Source: Candidatus Rifleibacteriota bacterium (GTDB lineage Bacteria; Riflebacteria; Ozemobacteria; Ozemobacterales; Ozemobacteraceae). Taken from it: a stretch of 46,694 nt of DNA. Shown in pieces: positions 1-7,767 of this stretch. The first letter of the stretch is position 1. Each line of letters starts with the position of its first letter. The stretch is from positions 1 to 46,694 of the forward strand of contig JAKQOH010000060.1 of NCBI GenBank assembly GCA_029565415.1. Direction: 5' to 3'. Made by a program: the position numbers and the translations under genes. Under the pieces are notes generated by a model. It ran no database searches, had not been told where the DNA came from, and saw only the letters and a program-made list of their open reading frames with translations.

Positions 1-1100
1 CCTGCAAGGGCGACACCGTCGTTCCGATCGCCGCGGCTCTCGACCGGGCCGCGACCGAGCTGGGCGTCGATTTCGTCGGCGGCTTCACGGCCAACATCCA
101 GAAAGGGTTCACGCGCGGCGACCAACTACTCGTCAACTCGATTCCGGATGCGCTGAGCACGACGAAACGGGTCTGCTCGAGCGTCAACGTGGGCAGCTCG
201 GCGGCCGGCATCAACATGGACGGCGTGTATCGCATGGCCCAGATCATGAAGGAAACGGCCGAGCGAACGCGTGACAGCGACGGGCTCGGCTGTGCCAAGC
301 TGGTCATCTTCTGCAACCAGCCCGAGGACAACCCGTTCATGGCCGGCGCCTGTCACGGGGTCGGCGAGGCCGAGGCGATCCTGCACGTGGGCATCTCGGG
401 CCCGGGCGTGGTGCGGGCGGCGCTGGCGAACTCGGGCGCGCTGGATTTCGGCGAGCTGTCCGAGCTGATCAAGAAGACGAGTTTCAAGATCACGCGGGTG
501 GGCGAGCTGGTGGGCCGCGAAGCTTCGCGCATGATGGGCATCCCGTTCGGCGTGACCGATCTGTCGCTGGCCCCGACGCCGGCTGAAGGCGACTCGATCG
601 CCGACATCCTCGAAGCGATGGGGCTGGAGCGAACCGGTTGCCACGGAACGACGGCGGCGCTGGCGCTGCTGAACGACGCGGTCAAGAAGGGCGGCGTGAT
701 GGCCTGCACGTATGCGGGCGGCCTTTCGGGCGCGTTCATCCCGGTCACCGAGGATGCGAGCATGTGCCGCGCGGTCGAGGAGGGTGTCCTGACGATCCAG
801 AAGCTCGAGGCGATGACCTGCGTCTGCTCGGTCGGCCTCGACATGGTCGCCATCCCCGGTGATACGAGCGTCGATGTGCTGGCCGGCATCATTGCCGACG
901 AGATGGCGATCGGCATGATCAACCACAAGACGACCGCCGTCCGGCTCATTCCGGTGCCGGGAAAGAAAGCGGGCGATATCGTCGATTTCGGCGGCCTGCT
1001 CGGGAAGGGCCCGATCATGGATGTCGTGCGCCAGTCGCCGGCCGGCTTCGTGAAGCGCGGCGGCCGCATCCCGGCCCCGATCCACAGCATGAAAAACTGA
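1..1100 (+). CDS. UPF0210 (DUF711, PFL-like) family protein, 5' end missing
   Basis: The reading frame is open from the left edge (first whole codon at base 3) to a TGA at 1098-1100, so about 365 residues are present and the N-terminus lies outside the window. Family hallmarks are visible: the segment [17 protein letters not shown] near the centre and the closing [13 protein letters not shown], both typical of UPF0210. Full-length members have about 450 residues and resemble glycyl-radical enzymes of the pyruvate formate-lyase fold; no reaction has been proved for the family. Members often follow a small ACT-domain protein, which would lie upstream here. No paired gene follows: the next element is a palindrome and then an unrelated lipoprotein. 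The family call is firm and the function unknown. Confidence 0.93.
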   Translation, partial: CKGDTVVPIAAALDRAATELGVDFVGGFTANIQKGFTRGDQLLVNSIPDALSTTKRVCSSVNVGSSAAGINMDGVYRMAQIMKETAERTRDSDGLGCAKLVIFCNQPEDNPFMAGACHGVGEAEAILHVGISGPGVVRAALANSGALDFGELSELIKKTSFKITRVGELVGREASRMMGIPFGVTDLSLAPTPAEGDSIADILEAMGLERTGCHGTTAALALLNDAVKKGGVMACTYAGGLSGAFIPVTEDASMCRAVEEGVLTIQKLEAMTCVCSVGLDMVAIPGDTSVDVLAGIIADEMAIGMINHKTTAVRLIPVPGKKAGDIVDFGGLLGKGPIMDVVRQSPAGFVKRGGRIPAPIHSMKN

Positions 1101-1124
1101 CAGAACCTCCTGGAATGTTCCTGT

Positions 1125-1149
1125 AGGGGCGGGTTTCAAACCCGCCCCT
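1125..1149. repeat. GC-rich perfect palindrome (REP-like or terminator stem)
   Basis: AGGGGCGGGTTT, one unpaired base, then AAACCCGCCCCT gives a 12-bp perfect stem 25 bases after the UPF0210 stop. There is no T-run after it, so it is not a classic terminator. Short palindromes of this GGGGCGGGTTT type are common dispersed intergenic repeats in GC-rich bacteria. It may stabilise the 3' end of the mRNA. Confidence 0.6.
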
Positions 1150-1263
1150 CCGTCATTGTCGGGAAACATATTTCGTTACGGCGCGCCAAACGGGCGGATC
1201 ACGATCCGTTCGGGTTGCCGTTCCCGATCCAAATAATAAATCAAACAATATTATTCTAAAGGG

Positions 1264-1291
1264 TTGAACGGTTTGGAATATGTGGTATCCT
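1264..1291 (+). promoter_or_regulatory. Probable sigma-70-type promoter of the lipoprotein gene
   Basis: TTGAAC (1264-1269) and TATCCT (1286-1291) are 16 bp apart, with an extended TGG before the -10. They lie about 50 bp upstream of the lipoprotein start, in the AT-rich part of the 1101-1341 gap. That gap holds no gene. Confidence 0.45.
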
Positions 1292-1341
1292 CTTCGGGAG
1301 ATCGGAATATCCGAAACATTATGCTCGAAGAGGAGATGGAG

Positions 1342-2496
1342 ATGCGGTTTTTCACGAAGGTTTTGTTCGCCCTGGTCTGTTCCTTTGCCCTCGTCATCAG
1401 TCTCACCGGCTGCGACCTGTTCGGCGGCGACGACGACAACGATGCTGCCGGTACCGGCACGGTCACGATCCAGGGCAATGTCGTCGATACGGAGAATGTC
1501 AAAATCAACGGCGCGCAGTTGACGACCGGCGATGTCACGACGACGTCCGCTGGTGGCGCCTTCACCCTGGCGAATGTGGCCGTTCCTTCCGACGGGATCG
1601 TGAAAATCACGATCAGCCGGAATGGCAGCCTGACGACCTATGCCTTTGAGCCGGGGACAAGCGGTCAGACGCTCGTGGCGACCTATACCCTGAAGACGGT
1701 TGCTGCCGGAAGCGTTCACAACGCTGTCAACATGGGCGTGCAGCAGGCTCTTACGGATGACGGCCGGCAGGATACCAAAAAAGCCAAGGTCGAGTTCGCC
1801 GCCAACAGCATTCTCGATGCGAATGGAACCCCGGTGGTTTCCGCGGACATCACGATTGTCACCCAGGTGCCTGGGGATGCGGGGTATGCCGACACCTTCC
1901 CCGGTGTGTTCGCGGGCGTCTGCACCAGCGGCTCGACGACCCCCTTCGAGAGTTTCGGCTTCGTGAATGTCGATCTGGGTGCCGGGAACAAGCTCGATCC
2001 CTCGAAACCCGCAACGCTTACGATTCCGGTTGGTGACGGTAACGTCCCGACGGAACCTACGATTCCGCTCTGGTCCTTTGATCCGGCTACCGGCAAGTGG
2101 AAAGAGGAAGGCCTCGCGACGCGGCAGGTCGTTGGCGGAAATGTCTTCTATGTCGGTCAGGTAACCCATTTCACGTTCTACAATCTCGATAGGCCCTTCA
2201 CCGGCGGCAGCTTTGTCGTCAAGGTGGCGAGCGGATCCGAATTCGTTTCCGGCGCCAAAGTGACGATCACCTCGACCTCGAGCCCTGACAAGACGGGTGG
2301 CGTCTGGCAGGACATCAAGTTCACCGGCAGCGATGGGAAGGCCACGTTCATGGTTCCGGCCGGAAGTCTCGATGTTCTCGCAGAAAAAGATGGGAAGCAG
2401 GCGTGGGGCTATATGTATGACCAGACCGGAATGAATGCGAGCATGACGGTCGACATGGCTGGATTTCATCATCATGAATTCTGGAACAAGCGCTGA
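1342..2496 (+). CDS. Secreted lipoprotein with carboxypeptidase-regulatory-like domains
   Basis: The start at 1342 is chosen because an AGGAG lies just upstream and translation from there gives a textbook lipoprotein signal: Met-Arg, a hydrophobic core, then lipobox LTGC with the lipidated Cys at residue 24. The mature part begins with a Gly/Asp-rich linker. Residues about 40-110 look like a beta-sandwich of the carboxypeptidase-regulatory type (a TSAGGAFTL turn), and a second similar domain with GSDGKATFMVPAG lies near the C-terminus. Such domains are usually structural or carbohydrate-binding. The 384-residue protein should be anchored in an envelope membrane. It is monocistronic, with its own promoter and terminator. 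Exact function unknown. Confidence 0.85.
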   Translation: MRFFTKVLFALVCSFALVISLTGCDLFGGDDDNDAAGTGTVTIQGNVVDTENVKINGAQLTTGDVTTTSAGGAFTLANVAVPSDGIVKITISRNGSLTTYAFEPGTSGQTLVATYTLKTVAAGSVHNAVNMGVQQALTDDGRQDTKKAKVEFAANSILDANGTPVVSADITIVTQVPGDAGYADTFPGVFAGVCTSGSTTPFESFGFVNVDLGAGNKLDPSKPATLTIPVGDGNVPTEPTIPLWSFDPATGKWKEEGLATRQVVGGNVFYVGQVTHFTFYNLDRPFTGGSFVVKVASGSEFVSGAKVTITSTSSPDKTGGVWQDIKFTGSDGKATFMVPAGSLDVLAEKDGKQAWGYMYDQTGMNASMTVDMAGFHHHEFWNKR

Positions 2497-2520
2497 TTCG
2501 TTCTGATCTTTCTTGAAACG

Positions 2521-2548
2521 GGCCGCACGGAAACGTGCGGCCTGTTTT
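2521..2548 (+). terminator. Rho-independent terminator after the lipoprotein gene
   Basis: GGCCGCACG, loop GAAA, CGTGCGGCC form a perfect 9-bp stem with a tetraloop, followed by TGTTTT. It starts 24 bases after the stop codon. Confidence 0.88.
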
Positions 2549-2623
2549 GCTTCGGGTTGGAACGAGGAGCCGTCGTAGCGAGGGGCGCTCGGAAGCTACG
2601 GTCTTGGACTTGGCTTTCCGTGG

Positions 2624-2650
2624 TTGCGAGGCGATGTAACATGTTACAAT
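2624..2650 (+). promoter_or_regulatory. Promoter with palindromic operator of the toxin-antitoxin pair
   Basis: A perfect 14-bp palindrome, TGTAACATGTTACA (2635-2648), overlaps a likely -10 TACAAT (2645-2650). A possible -35, TTGCGA, is at 2624-2629. Ribbon-helix-helix antitoxins bind such palindromes and repress their own operon, so this is the expected autoregulatory operator. The antitoxin start lies 25 bp downstream. Confidence 0.6.
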
Positions 2651-2674
2651 GGCATAAAACTGACGAGGAGAATT

Positions 2675-2917
2675 ATGGCAGTCGGAGAGAAACGAGAGCG
2701 GCTGACGATCGATGTCACGCCGGAAATACATCGGAAAATCAAATCTTACGCGGCTTCTCGGGGCAAATCGCTCCGGGAGTTCGTGCTGGAGAGCATCAAA
2801 ACCCAGATGGAACGCGATTCTGAAGTGGAGGATCTCCGGGCGATGACGATCAAGCCGACCACCATTCTGAAGGACCTCTGGGATAATGACTCCGACTCGG
2901 CGTATGACGAAATATAG
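2675..2917 (+). CDS. Ribbon-helix-helix antitoxin of a MazF-type module
   Basis: An 80-residue protein. The start at 2675 follows GAGGAGAATT, a strong ribosome site; an in-frame start further upstream would cover the operator. Residues about 8-42 (RLTIDVTPEIHRKIKSYAAS and onwards) fit a beta strand plus two helices of the ribbon-helix-helix fold, and the acidic C-terminal tail would wrap the toxin. The stop lies inside the next gene, so toxin and antitoxin are translationally coupled in the usual antitoxin-first order. It should neutralise the MazF-like toxin and repress the operon at the palindrome upstream. Confidence 0.85.
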   Translation: MAVGEKRERLTIDVTPEIHRKIKSYAASRGKSLREFVLESIKTQMERDSEVEDLRAMTIKPTTILKDLWDNDSDSAYDEI

Positions 2918-3242
2918 GAAAGGCGATATCGTCCTTGCTCAGATCGTTTTCACGGATGGCACGGCGACAAAAAAACGTCCTGTGGCCATTTTAAGCGGTA
3001 AAGCGTTCAACGACCGCCGTGAAGAGGTTGTGGTTGCCGCAATCACCAGCAACACCACTCGGAAAATCATTGGAGACAATCGAATCAGAGACTGGCAGGA
3101 AGCCGGTTTGCTGCTTCCGTCGACCATGACGGGTATTCTGTTCACCATCAAAAAGCAGCTTCTGGGAAAAACTCTCGGCTCTCTCTCTTCCTTTGATTGC
3201 GAGCGCATGAATCAGAAGTTCAGAGACATCCTCGAACTGTAA
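2886..3242 (+). CDS. PemK/MazF-family endoribonuclease toxin
   Basis: A protein of 112-118 residues overlapping the antitoxin gene by 14-32 bases, depending on whether the ATG at 2904 or 2886 is used. KGDIVLAQIVFTDGTATKKR followed by PVAILS is the characteristic N-terminal SH3-like strand pattern of PemK/MazF toxins, and VVVAAITSN and the later LLLPST fit the same barrel. Family members cut mRNA at short sequences and stop growth when the labile antitoxin is lost. The gene looks intact. The cleavage site cannot be predicted from sequence. Confidence 0.88.
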   Translation: MTPTRRMTKYRKGDIVLAQIVFTDGTATKKRPVAILSGKAFNDRREEVVVAAITSNTTRKIIGDNRIRDWQEAGLLLPSTMTGILFTIKKQLLGKTLGSLSSFDCERMNQKFRDILEL

Positions 3243-3304
3243 GTGAGCGTCTGGTTTTTCGGCGGGGTGGGTGCCGCTTTTTTGGCGATCCGTCTGGCTG
3301 GGGC

Positions 3305-3390
3305 GGGCAAACCCCTGCATGCAAGCCGGTTTTGATATTGGTACAAAGATTGCTTCGTTCCTCCGTCACGACAAGAGAATTGGGTTACCG
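3305..3390 (+). promoter_or_regulatory. Leader with weak resemblance to a cyclic-di-GMP-I (GEMM) riboswitch
   Basis: The 163-bp gap before the GQS-repeat gene contains GGGCAAACC (3305-3313), GCAAGCC (3321-3327) and GGGTTACCG (3382-3390). The last lies 4 bases before the ribosome site. In GEMM riboswitches the conserved blocks GGGCAAACC, GCAAAGCC and GGGUUACCG occur in this order. Here the P2 hairpin is hardly possible and the middle block lacks one base, so this may be coincidence or a divergent form. Confidence 0.15.
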
Positions 3391-3405
3391 ACAGGAGGAG
3401 TTTTC

Positions 3406-4230
3406 ATGAAGCGCATGATTCTGACCGGGGTTCTGGCAATCGCTATTTCCATTCCATGCTGGGCCGGCTATCCCGGCGATTGGTCCGACCAGGCGGGGCA
3501 GAGTTCCCAGTCTGGCCAGAGCGGCCAGAGCTCCCAGTCCGGTCAGTCGGGCCAGTGTGGTCAGGAAGATCCCTGGGGAAACCCGGGCCAGTCGGGTCAG
3601 AGCGGCCAAAGCAGCCAGGCCGGCCAGTATGGCCAGACGGGCGGCGGGGTGTGTGAACAGCCTCCTCTGGAGCCCGTTTTCGACCCGGCGAAGCTTCAGG
3701 CGGTCATCAGCCTGCTGAGCATGATCGAAAGCGACCTCGCCATGTGCGCCGCCGGCTCCGGCCGGTGGGCGGACAACCTGATGGCGATCGGCCACATCAA
3801 CAGCGCCCGCTCGGCCCTCGAGCGCGCCCCGATGGAGCCTGCGTGGCGGCCTCTGCTCGCCGAGATCCATGAGCGGCTCGGCCGCATCCGCTTCCATCTC
3901 CTGATGAACGACGACATGAACGCCCGTATGATGATGGCTGAAGTCCAGGCCGTCGTGCGCTCGACGATGCAGGTGCTTCTGATCAATGCCGGCAACGGCG
4001 GTGTGATCCGGCCTCCGTCCTCGACCACCCAGCAGCCCCGCGTCGTCGTGATCCCCCGGATCCCCACCACCGGCGGCAGCTACGGTTCGAACTCGAACTC
4101 CGGCTCTGGCTGGGGCTCCTCCTGGGGAAGCGGCTGGGCGTCCGGCTGGGGCAACGGCGGAACCCAGCTTCCCCCCGGCACCATGCAGCCGACCGGTCCG
4201 CAGTATCCGCCGCTTCCGCCGACCAACTGA
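3406..4230 (+). CDS. Secreted GQS-repeat protein with Gly/Ser/Trp-rich tail
   Basis: The start at 3406 follows AGGAGG and gives a signal peptide ending near CWAG (about residue 20). Residues about 29-78 are a low-complexity tract of Gly-Gln-Ser triplets (SGQ, SSQ) with a single Cys. Residues about 85-195 form a predicted helical domain (SLLSMIESDLAMCAAGSGRW). The tail is rich in GSGWGSSWGSGW and ends in a Pro-rich segment. The composition suggests an extracellular structural or adhesive protein, but no known family was recognised. The gene stands alone with a leader and a strong terminator. Confidence 0.8.
   Translation: MKRMILTGVLAIAISIPCWAGYPGDWSDQAGQSSQSGQSGQSSQSGQSGQCGQEDPWGNPGQSGQSGQSSQAGQYGQTGGGVCEQPPLEPVFDPAKLQAVISLLSMIESDLAMCAAGSGRWADNLMAIGHINSARSALERAPMEPAWRPLLAEIHERLGRIRFHLLMNDDMNARMMMAEVQAVVRSTMQVLLINAGNGGVIRPPSSTTQQPRVVVIPRIPTTGGSYGSNSNSGSGWGSSWGSGWASGWGNGGTQLPPGTMQPTGPQYPPLPPTN
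3490..3639 (+). repeat. In-frame tandem repeat coding for Gly-Gln-Ser units
   Basis: Imperfect 9-nt units related to CAGTCCGGC/CAGAGCGGC repeat through the first part of the secreted protein gene, broken once by a segment coding for EDPWGNP. Synonymous changes between units show that the repeat is not brand new. It is a candidate for length variation by slippage. Confidence 0.75.
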
Positions 4231-4259
4231 ACACTCGCCCAGTCAGCTCGCGAAATCCG

Positions 4260-4286
4260 GAAGCCACCCCAGACCGGGGTGGCTTC
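4260..4286. terminator. Strong hairpin between converging genes
   Basis: GAAGCCACCCC, loop AGACC, GGGGTGGCTTC form a perfect 11-bp stem followed by GTTGTCTT. It sits 30 bases after the GQS-repeat gene and can also end transcription arriving from the minus-strand gene that stops at 4334. Confidence 0.85.
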
Positions 4287-4333
4287 GTTGTCTTCCGTGA
4301 TCTCCTGCCACGGGCAGGCAATGTCGCGCAGCT

Positions 4334-4627
4334 TCAGGAGGGCCGGGCAAACAGCCTCAACAGAATCGAGGCGATCAGAAACACCGGGGCAAGCAGCAGG
4401 GCGAGTGCATAGGTCGCGAAATAGGCCAGACCGAGGATATTTGCGGCGATGTCGGCAGGATCCCCCGTCGGCGACGTGCCGCTGATCACACAGGTGTACT
4501 CCCGCAGTCCCGCGAAATGACAGAGGGCGAACAGGATCAGCAGCATCACGGCGCGGTCGAAAAACCCGCGCGGCGAACAGACGGGGGCGCCGGAAAGGCT
4601 ACTGGTGAGGGTTTTCCAGATGTTCAC
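4334..4627 (-). CDS. Small membrane protein with two transmembrane segments
   Basis: A 97-residue protein starting at a GTG (4627) that overlaps the previous gene's TGA as GTGA, with GGAGGTG as ribosome site inside that gene. Two hydrophobic helices are visible: about residues 27-41 (VMLLILFALCHFAGL) and about 66-92 (AYFATYALALLLAPVFLIAS). A polar loop between them contains CVISGTSPTGDPAD. No family was recognised. Strict coupling to the upstream gene suggests that the two products work together in the membrane. Confidence 0.7.
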   Translation of the reverse strand: MNIWKTLTSSLSGAPVCSPRGFFDRAVMLLILFALCHFAGLREYTCVISGTSPTGDPADIAANILGLAYFATYALALLLAPVFLIASILLRLFARPS

Positions 4628-5877
4628 GGCTGCACCTCCACCGGCAGAAGTCGGTGTGAGCCGCTGGCAGCCGGAAGGGCGGAGGAAGAACGGGATAGGG
4701 ACGAAGCCACGACATCCCAAGCAGGGCCGAGAACCATCGAATACAGGAGAACGGCGTCCCCGACCGCGTTGCTTCCGGCATACTTCAGTCTGTCGCGGTT
4801 CCGGATGGGAAAGCCGCCGAGTTCGAGGGCGGCATGAAGACCCTGCAGAAACTCCCCGTCACCGAACGTGGCGGCGCCTACGAAGGCGAGGCCGGTCGAG
4901 CCCGCGGACAAATCCAGTAGGGGGATGATCGGCCCGGAATCGACATCCCCCGACCCCGGGCATTCGCGGGGCCATTCCCAGGCGTAGTCGAAGCCGGCGA
5001 GCCGCACCCGGAGATATTGTCGGGCGCGCAGATACTGGTCGGCGGCGAACGCGGGATCGATGAGCGAGAGACAATGGGCGGCCAGCCAGATCGAAGAGCC
5101 TTCGGGGCCGTCCATCACGTCCCCGTCGAGGGTGAAGGCCGAGAGCAGCAGCCCGGTTTTCGGCTCGATCAGCTTTTTTTTCGCCGTCTCGACCCATCTC
5201 CGGAACAGGTCCCCGTGATCCGTTCCGTCCAGATGATCCGATACCCGGATTGCCGCGAGGCCGATGCTGTTGCAGAACAGCCAGCACTCGTTCGGGTAGC
5301 TCTCGACGCACAGGATGGGGCTTTTCTCCATGCGCTCGACCATCGTGTCGACCCGCTCCCGCAACTGGGCGCGGTACCCGGCATGCTCCGAGACGAGCCG
5401 CCGAAGGCCCATCATCAATGCGATTTCCCCGTCCAGGAAGATGCTGCGCACCGGCTGCATCCGGAACGGGGCGCTTCCGGCATACGGCATCAGGAAGAAG
5501 AACGGGCCACGATCGCGCTCGAGCCGGACGGTTTCATCGATGATCCGGTCCATGATCGGCAGGGTGGCTGATGCCGAGCCGGGCTCCCGCAGGGCCATGT
5601 TCGCCAGGGACCAGACGAAAAAGCTGCGGGCCATGAAGTCCCACTCGGCGTTCCGACCGCGCATTTTTTCGATTTCGGCGCGGCTCCCGGCTTCGTCGGC
5701 CCAGATCGCGATATGGCTTGCCGCCAGCGCCTTCGCCTTGGGCGGAATACCCGCTTCGGTGCGGTACACCTCCGGGTTCTCGACGAAGAGCAGATGGAAC
5801 AGGGGCAGCCAGATCACCGCCCCGGCCAGAAGCGCCACGAGTCCTGCAAGCCTGGAGTATCCTGCACGATCATCCAT
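4624..5877 (-). CDS. Membrane-anchored (alpha/alpha)6-barrel protein resembling linalool dehydratase/isomerase
   Basis: The ATG at 5877 is preferred to a TTG thirty bases upstream; neither has a clear ribosome site. After a short basic N-terminus one transmembrane helix follows (about residues 12-32), so the 417-residue body probably faces the periplasm. It is helical with repeated aromatic motifs. CVESYPNECWLFCN near residue 200 and EWPRECPGSGDVDSGP near 320 recall the Cys-rich and Asp-rich active-site segments of the linalool dehydratase/isomerase fold. Here the cysteine pair is 12 residues apart rather than about 9. The fold call is moderate and any terpene substrate is speculation. It is coupled to the two-helix protein downstream. 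Confidence 0.5.
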   Translation of the reverse strand: MDDRAGYSRLAGLVALLAGAVIWLPLFHLLFVENPEVYRTEAGIPPKAKALAASHIAIWADEAGSRAEIEKMRGRNAEWDFMARSFFVWSLANMALREPGSASATLPIMDRIIDETVRLERDRGPFFFLMPYAGSAPFRMQPVRSIFLDGEIALMMGLRRLVSEHAGYRAQLRERVDTMVERMEKSPILCVESYPNECWLFCNSIGLAAIRVSDHLDGTDHGDLFRRWVETAKKKLIEPKTGLLLSAFTLDGDVMDGPEGSSIWLAAHCLSLIDPAFAADQYLRARQYLRVRLAGFDYAWEWPRECPGSGDVDSGPIIPLLDLSAGSTGLAFVGAATFGDGEFLQGLHAALELGGFPIRNRDRLKYAGSNAVGDAVLLYSMVLGPAWDVVASSLSRSSSALPAASGSHRLLPVEVQP

Positions 5878-5929
5878 GGGGGCAGGATACCGTATTTCCC
5901 GTCGCAACGGAATCCGGCCGAAACGAAAC

Positions 5930-5957
5930 GCCCGGCCTGCGGGGATGCAGACCGGGC
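5930..5957 (-). terminator. Terminator after the YiiX-like gene
   Basis: Read on the minus strand, GCCCGGTCTGC, loop ATCCCC, GCAGGCCGGGC gives an 11-bp stem with one G-T pair, followed by GTTTCGTTT. It separates the YiiX-like gene from the membrane pair. Confidence 0.8.
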
Positions 5958-5975
5958 ATTGGGGATGTTCCGCCG

Positions 5976-7571
5976 TCAGGGGTAATCGACGTGGAAGGAG
6001 GACGTGCCGGCCAGGTCGGTGGGGCTGACGAAACTGTCCTGGACCTTGCCATCGCCGTTGCCGGGCAGGAGGGAAGCCAGCTTCGAACCGACGAGCGGCC
6101 AGGTCTTGACGTTCTCCCGCTTCTCGGCCAGCCAGTCGGTCATCGCGAAGACCGTCTTGGCGCCGTCGGGAACGTTCACCTTGCCTTCCTTGTCCATGCC
6201 GGTCAGGAAGTCTGCATAGGTGCCCATATATTTGTACAGAGGCCCGATGACCTTCGAGAACATCTTCGCGAGGGCGGGATACCCGGCTCCGCTTTCCTTC
6301 GCGAGCTTGTTGAGATCCGTCACGATCGAGGTGGCGATCTTCGCTTCGGCCGCCAGCTTGCGGGCCTTTCCGATGCCCCAGCCGGCGTCGAACTTGCCGG
6401 CTTTCTTCGCCTCATCGAACTTCTTCCGGGCATCGAGGAAGCGCGGGAACGCGTAGTTGTTGCGGATCTTCTCGAGCACCTTGCGTTGCTTCTCGCGTGC
6501 TTCGGGGGTCGGGAACGCCTCTGACAGAGCTCCGCAGCCGGGGGTCAGCTCGTCGACGATGAAATCGACCAGTTTCTTCAGATCGGGCGGCTTCTGCGAG
6601 GTGAACTCCCCGGTGAACCGCACCACGCGCGTGGCGATGGCTGTGCGATCCTTCGGCTCGAGGCCGTCGACGACGGCATTGAGGGCGACGATCATCCGGT
6701 CGCGGCTGGAGGATTTCGCCGGTTTGTAACTGGTCATGCCCGCGCCCAGGTAGTAGGATTTCCAGGCGAGCTCGCTGCAGTAGAAGGCGCGGTTTGCATC
6801 ATTGTTCGTGAAGCCGAAATCGTAGGGCTTGCCGAGCTGCGCGGTCAGGTATCCGATAGCTCCATCTATATTTTTCTTCGCCACGTCAGCGGGCTGGCCG
6901 GCGGTGGGCCGTTCCAGCCGGATCATCGCCCAGCTTCCGAGGTATTCGTGCCAGCTCGAGAAGCGGACCCGGTTGTTCATGGGGTCGGATCGCGAGCCGG
7001 TGACGCCGATCGCCTCGATGATGACGCCGGGCGGGCCGTCGAAGACGACGACGGCGTGGTGATACGGACCGCCGGTGAGAATCGCGATCGGGTCGTTCTT
7101 CTGGCCTTCGGCCGACTGGTGGCCGTTGAGGATGATGTCGCCGCGCCGGGCCGTGGTGACGAGCTTCACCATCGCGGCATCACCCCGGTACCGCCGCGCC
7201 CATTCCAGCATGCTCTTCGGGTCGCCGAAGCGGGGAGAAAAGACGGCATTCGGATAATCGTACATAGCCCGGCCCAGGGATTTCGCGCGGTCGACGCTTC
7301 CGAGCGGGCCGAGCGTGGCTTTTTTCAGATAGGGGTAGGAGGACGGAAGGAGCTTCATGGCGATGAGCTCTTTCTCTTCCGTCGTCAGGATGTCGATGTG
7401 GGTGCCGGTCGCCACCGCCGTCGAATCGGATGCCGCGTCATCGGAGGTCACCGTGACCTGGCTTCCATCGAAGGGGGCCACCTGTGCCGTCGCCGGGGAG
7501 GCTCCGAGGAGCAGGCCGCCGATGAGGCAGGCAGCCGCGAGGGATCGGGGTGTGATCGAGGGATGTTTCAT
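5976..7571 (-). CDS. Secreted YiiX/YebB-type permuted papain-fold protein (NlpC/P60 superfamily)
   Basis: A 531-residue protein with a Sec signal peptide (cleavage near ATAQ, about residue 30) and GAGGTG upstream of the ATG. The permuted-papain pattern is clear: RRGDIIL at about 142-148, then PYHHAVVVFDG with the candidate catalytic His at 171/172, and FYCSELAWKSYY with the candidate Cys at 265. This matches the YiiX/C92 group, whose members act as cell-wall or lipid-linked amide hydrolases; the true substrate is unknown. The C-terminal 250 residues are charged, helical and unassigned. Its own terminator follows. A -10-like TATAAT lies about 37 bp upstream on the minus strand. Confidence 0.78.
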   Translation of the reverse strand: MKHPSITPRSLAAACLIGGLLLGASPATAQVAPFDGSQVTVTSDDAASDSTAVATGTHIDILTTEEKELIAMKLLPSSYPYLKKATLGPLGSVDRAKSLGRAMYDYPNAVFSPRFGDPKSMLEWARRYRGDAAMVKLVTTARRGDIILNGHQSAEGQKNDPIAILTGGPYHHAVVVFDGPPGVIIEAIGVTGSRSDPMNNRVRFSSWHEYLGSWAMIRLERPTAGQPADVAKKNIDGAIGYLTAQLGKPYDFGFTNNDANRAFYCSELAWKSYYLGAGMTSYKPAKSSSRDRMIVALNAVVDGLEPKDRTAIATRVVRFTGEFTSQKPPDLKKLVDFIVDELTPGCGALSEAFPTPEAREKQRKVLEKIRNNYAFPRFLDARKKFDEAKKAGKFDAGWGIGKARKLAAEAKIATSIVTDLNKLAKESGAGYPALAKMFSKVIGPLYKYMGTYADFLTGMDKEGKVNVPDGAKTVFAMTDWLAEKRENVKTWPLVGSKLASLLPGNGDGKVQDSFVSPTDLAGTSSFHVDYP

Positions 7572-7665
7572 GGATGCACCTCAACTCCGCAGGAATGGAT
7601 TTCTTCTGATTATACTTCAATACCGTCGAAATCCCGTTTGGTTTTCGTTCGTAACCGGGCTTTTC

Positions 7666-7694
7666 TTGCATTTTCTCCCTGGGTGAGGTACCCT
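7666..7694 (+). promoter_or_regulatory. Weak candidate promoter of slyD
   Basis: TTGCAT (7666-7671) and TACCCT (7689-7694) lie 17 bp apart, about 75 bp before slyD. The resulting leader would contain a small hairpin, CGGCAA/TTGCCG (7713-7718 and 7727-7732). Each hexamer matches the consensus at only three positions. Confidence 0.3.
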
Positions 7695-7767
7695 GACGGG
7701 AACACCGCGATGCGGCAACGCTTGTATTGCCGGTGAAGTAGCCCCGGATGTTGAAAGGAAACGAATC

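Noticed and set aside
1153..2475. Minus-strand open frame opposite the lipoprotein gene
   Set aside because: The plus strand has promoter, ribosome site, lipobox and terminator; the antisense product is a shadow.
3490..3639. Short repeats considered as a CRISPR or origin iterons
   Set aside because: The repeats are 9-nt codon triplets inside a secreted protein gene with synonymous variation.
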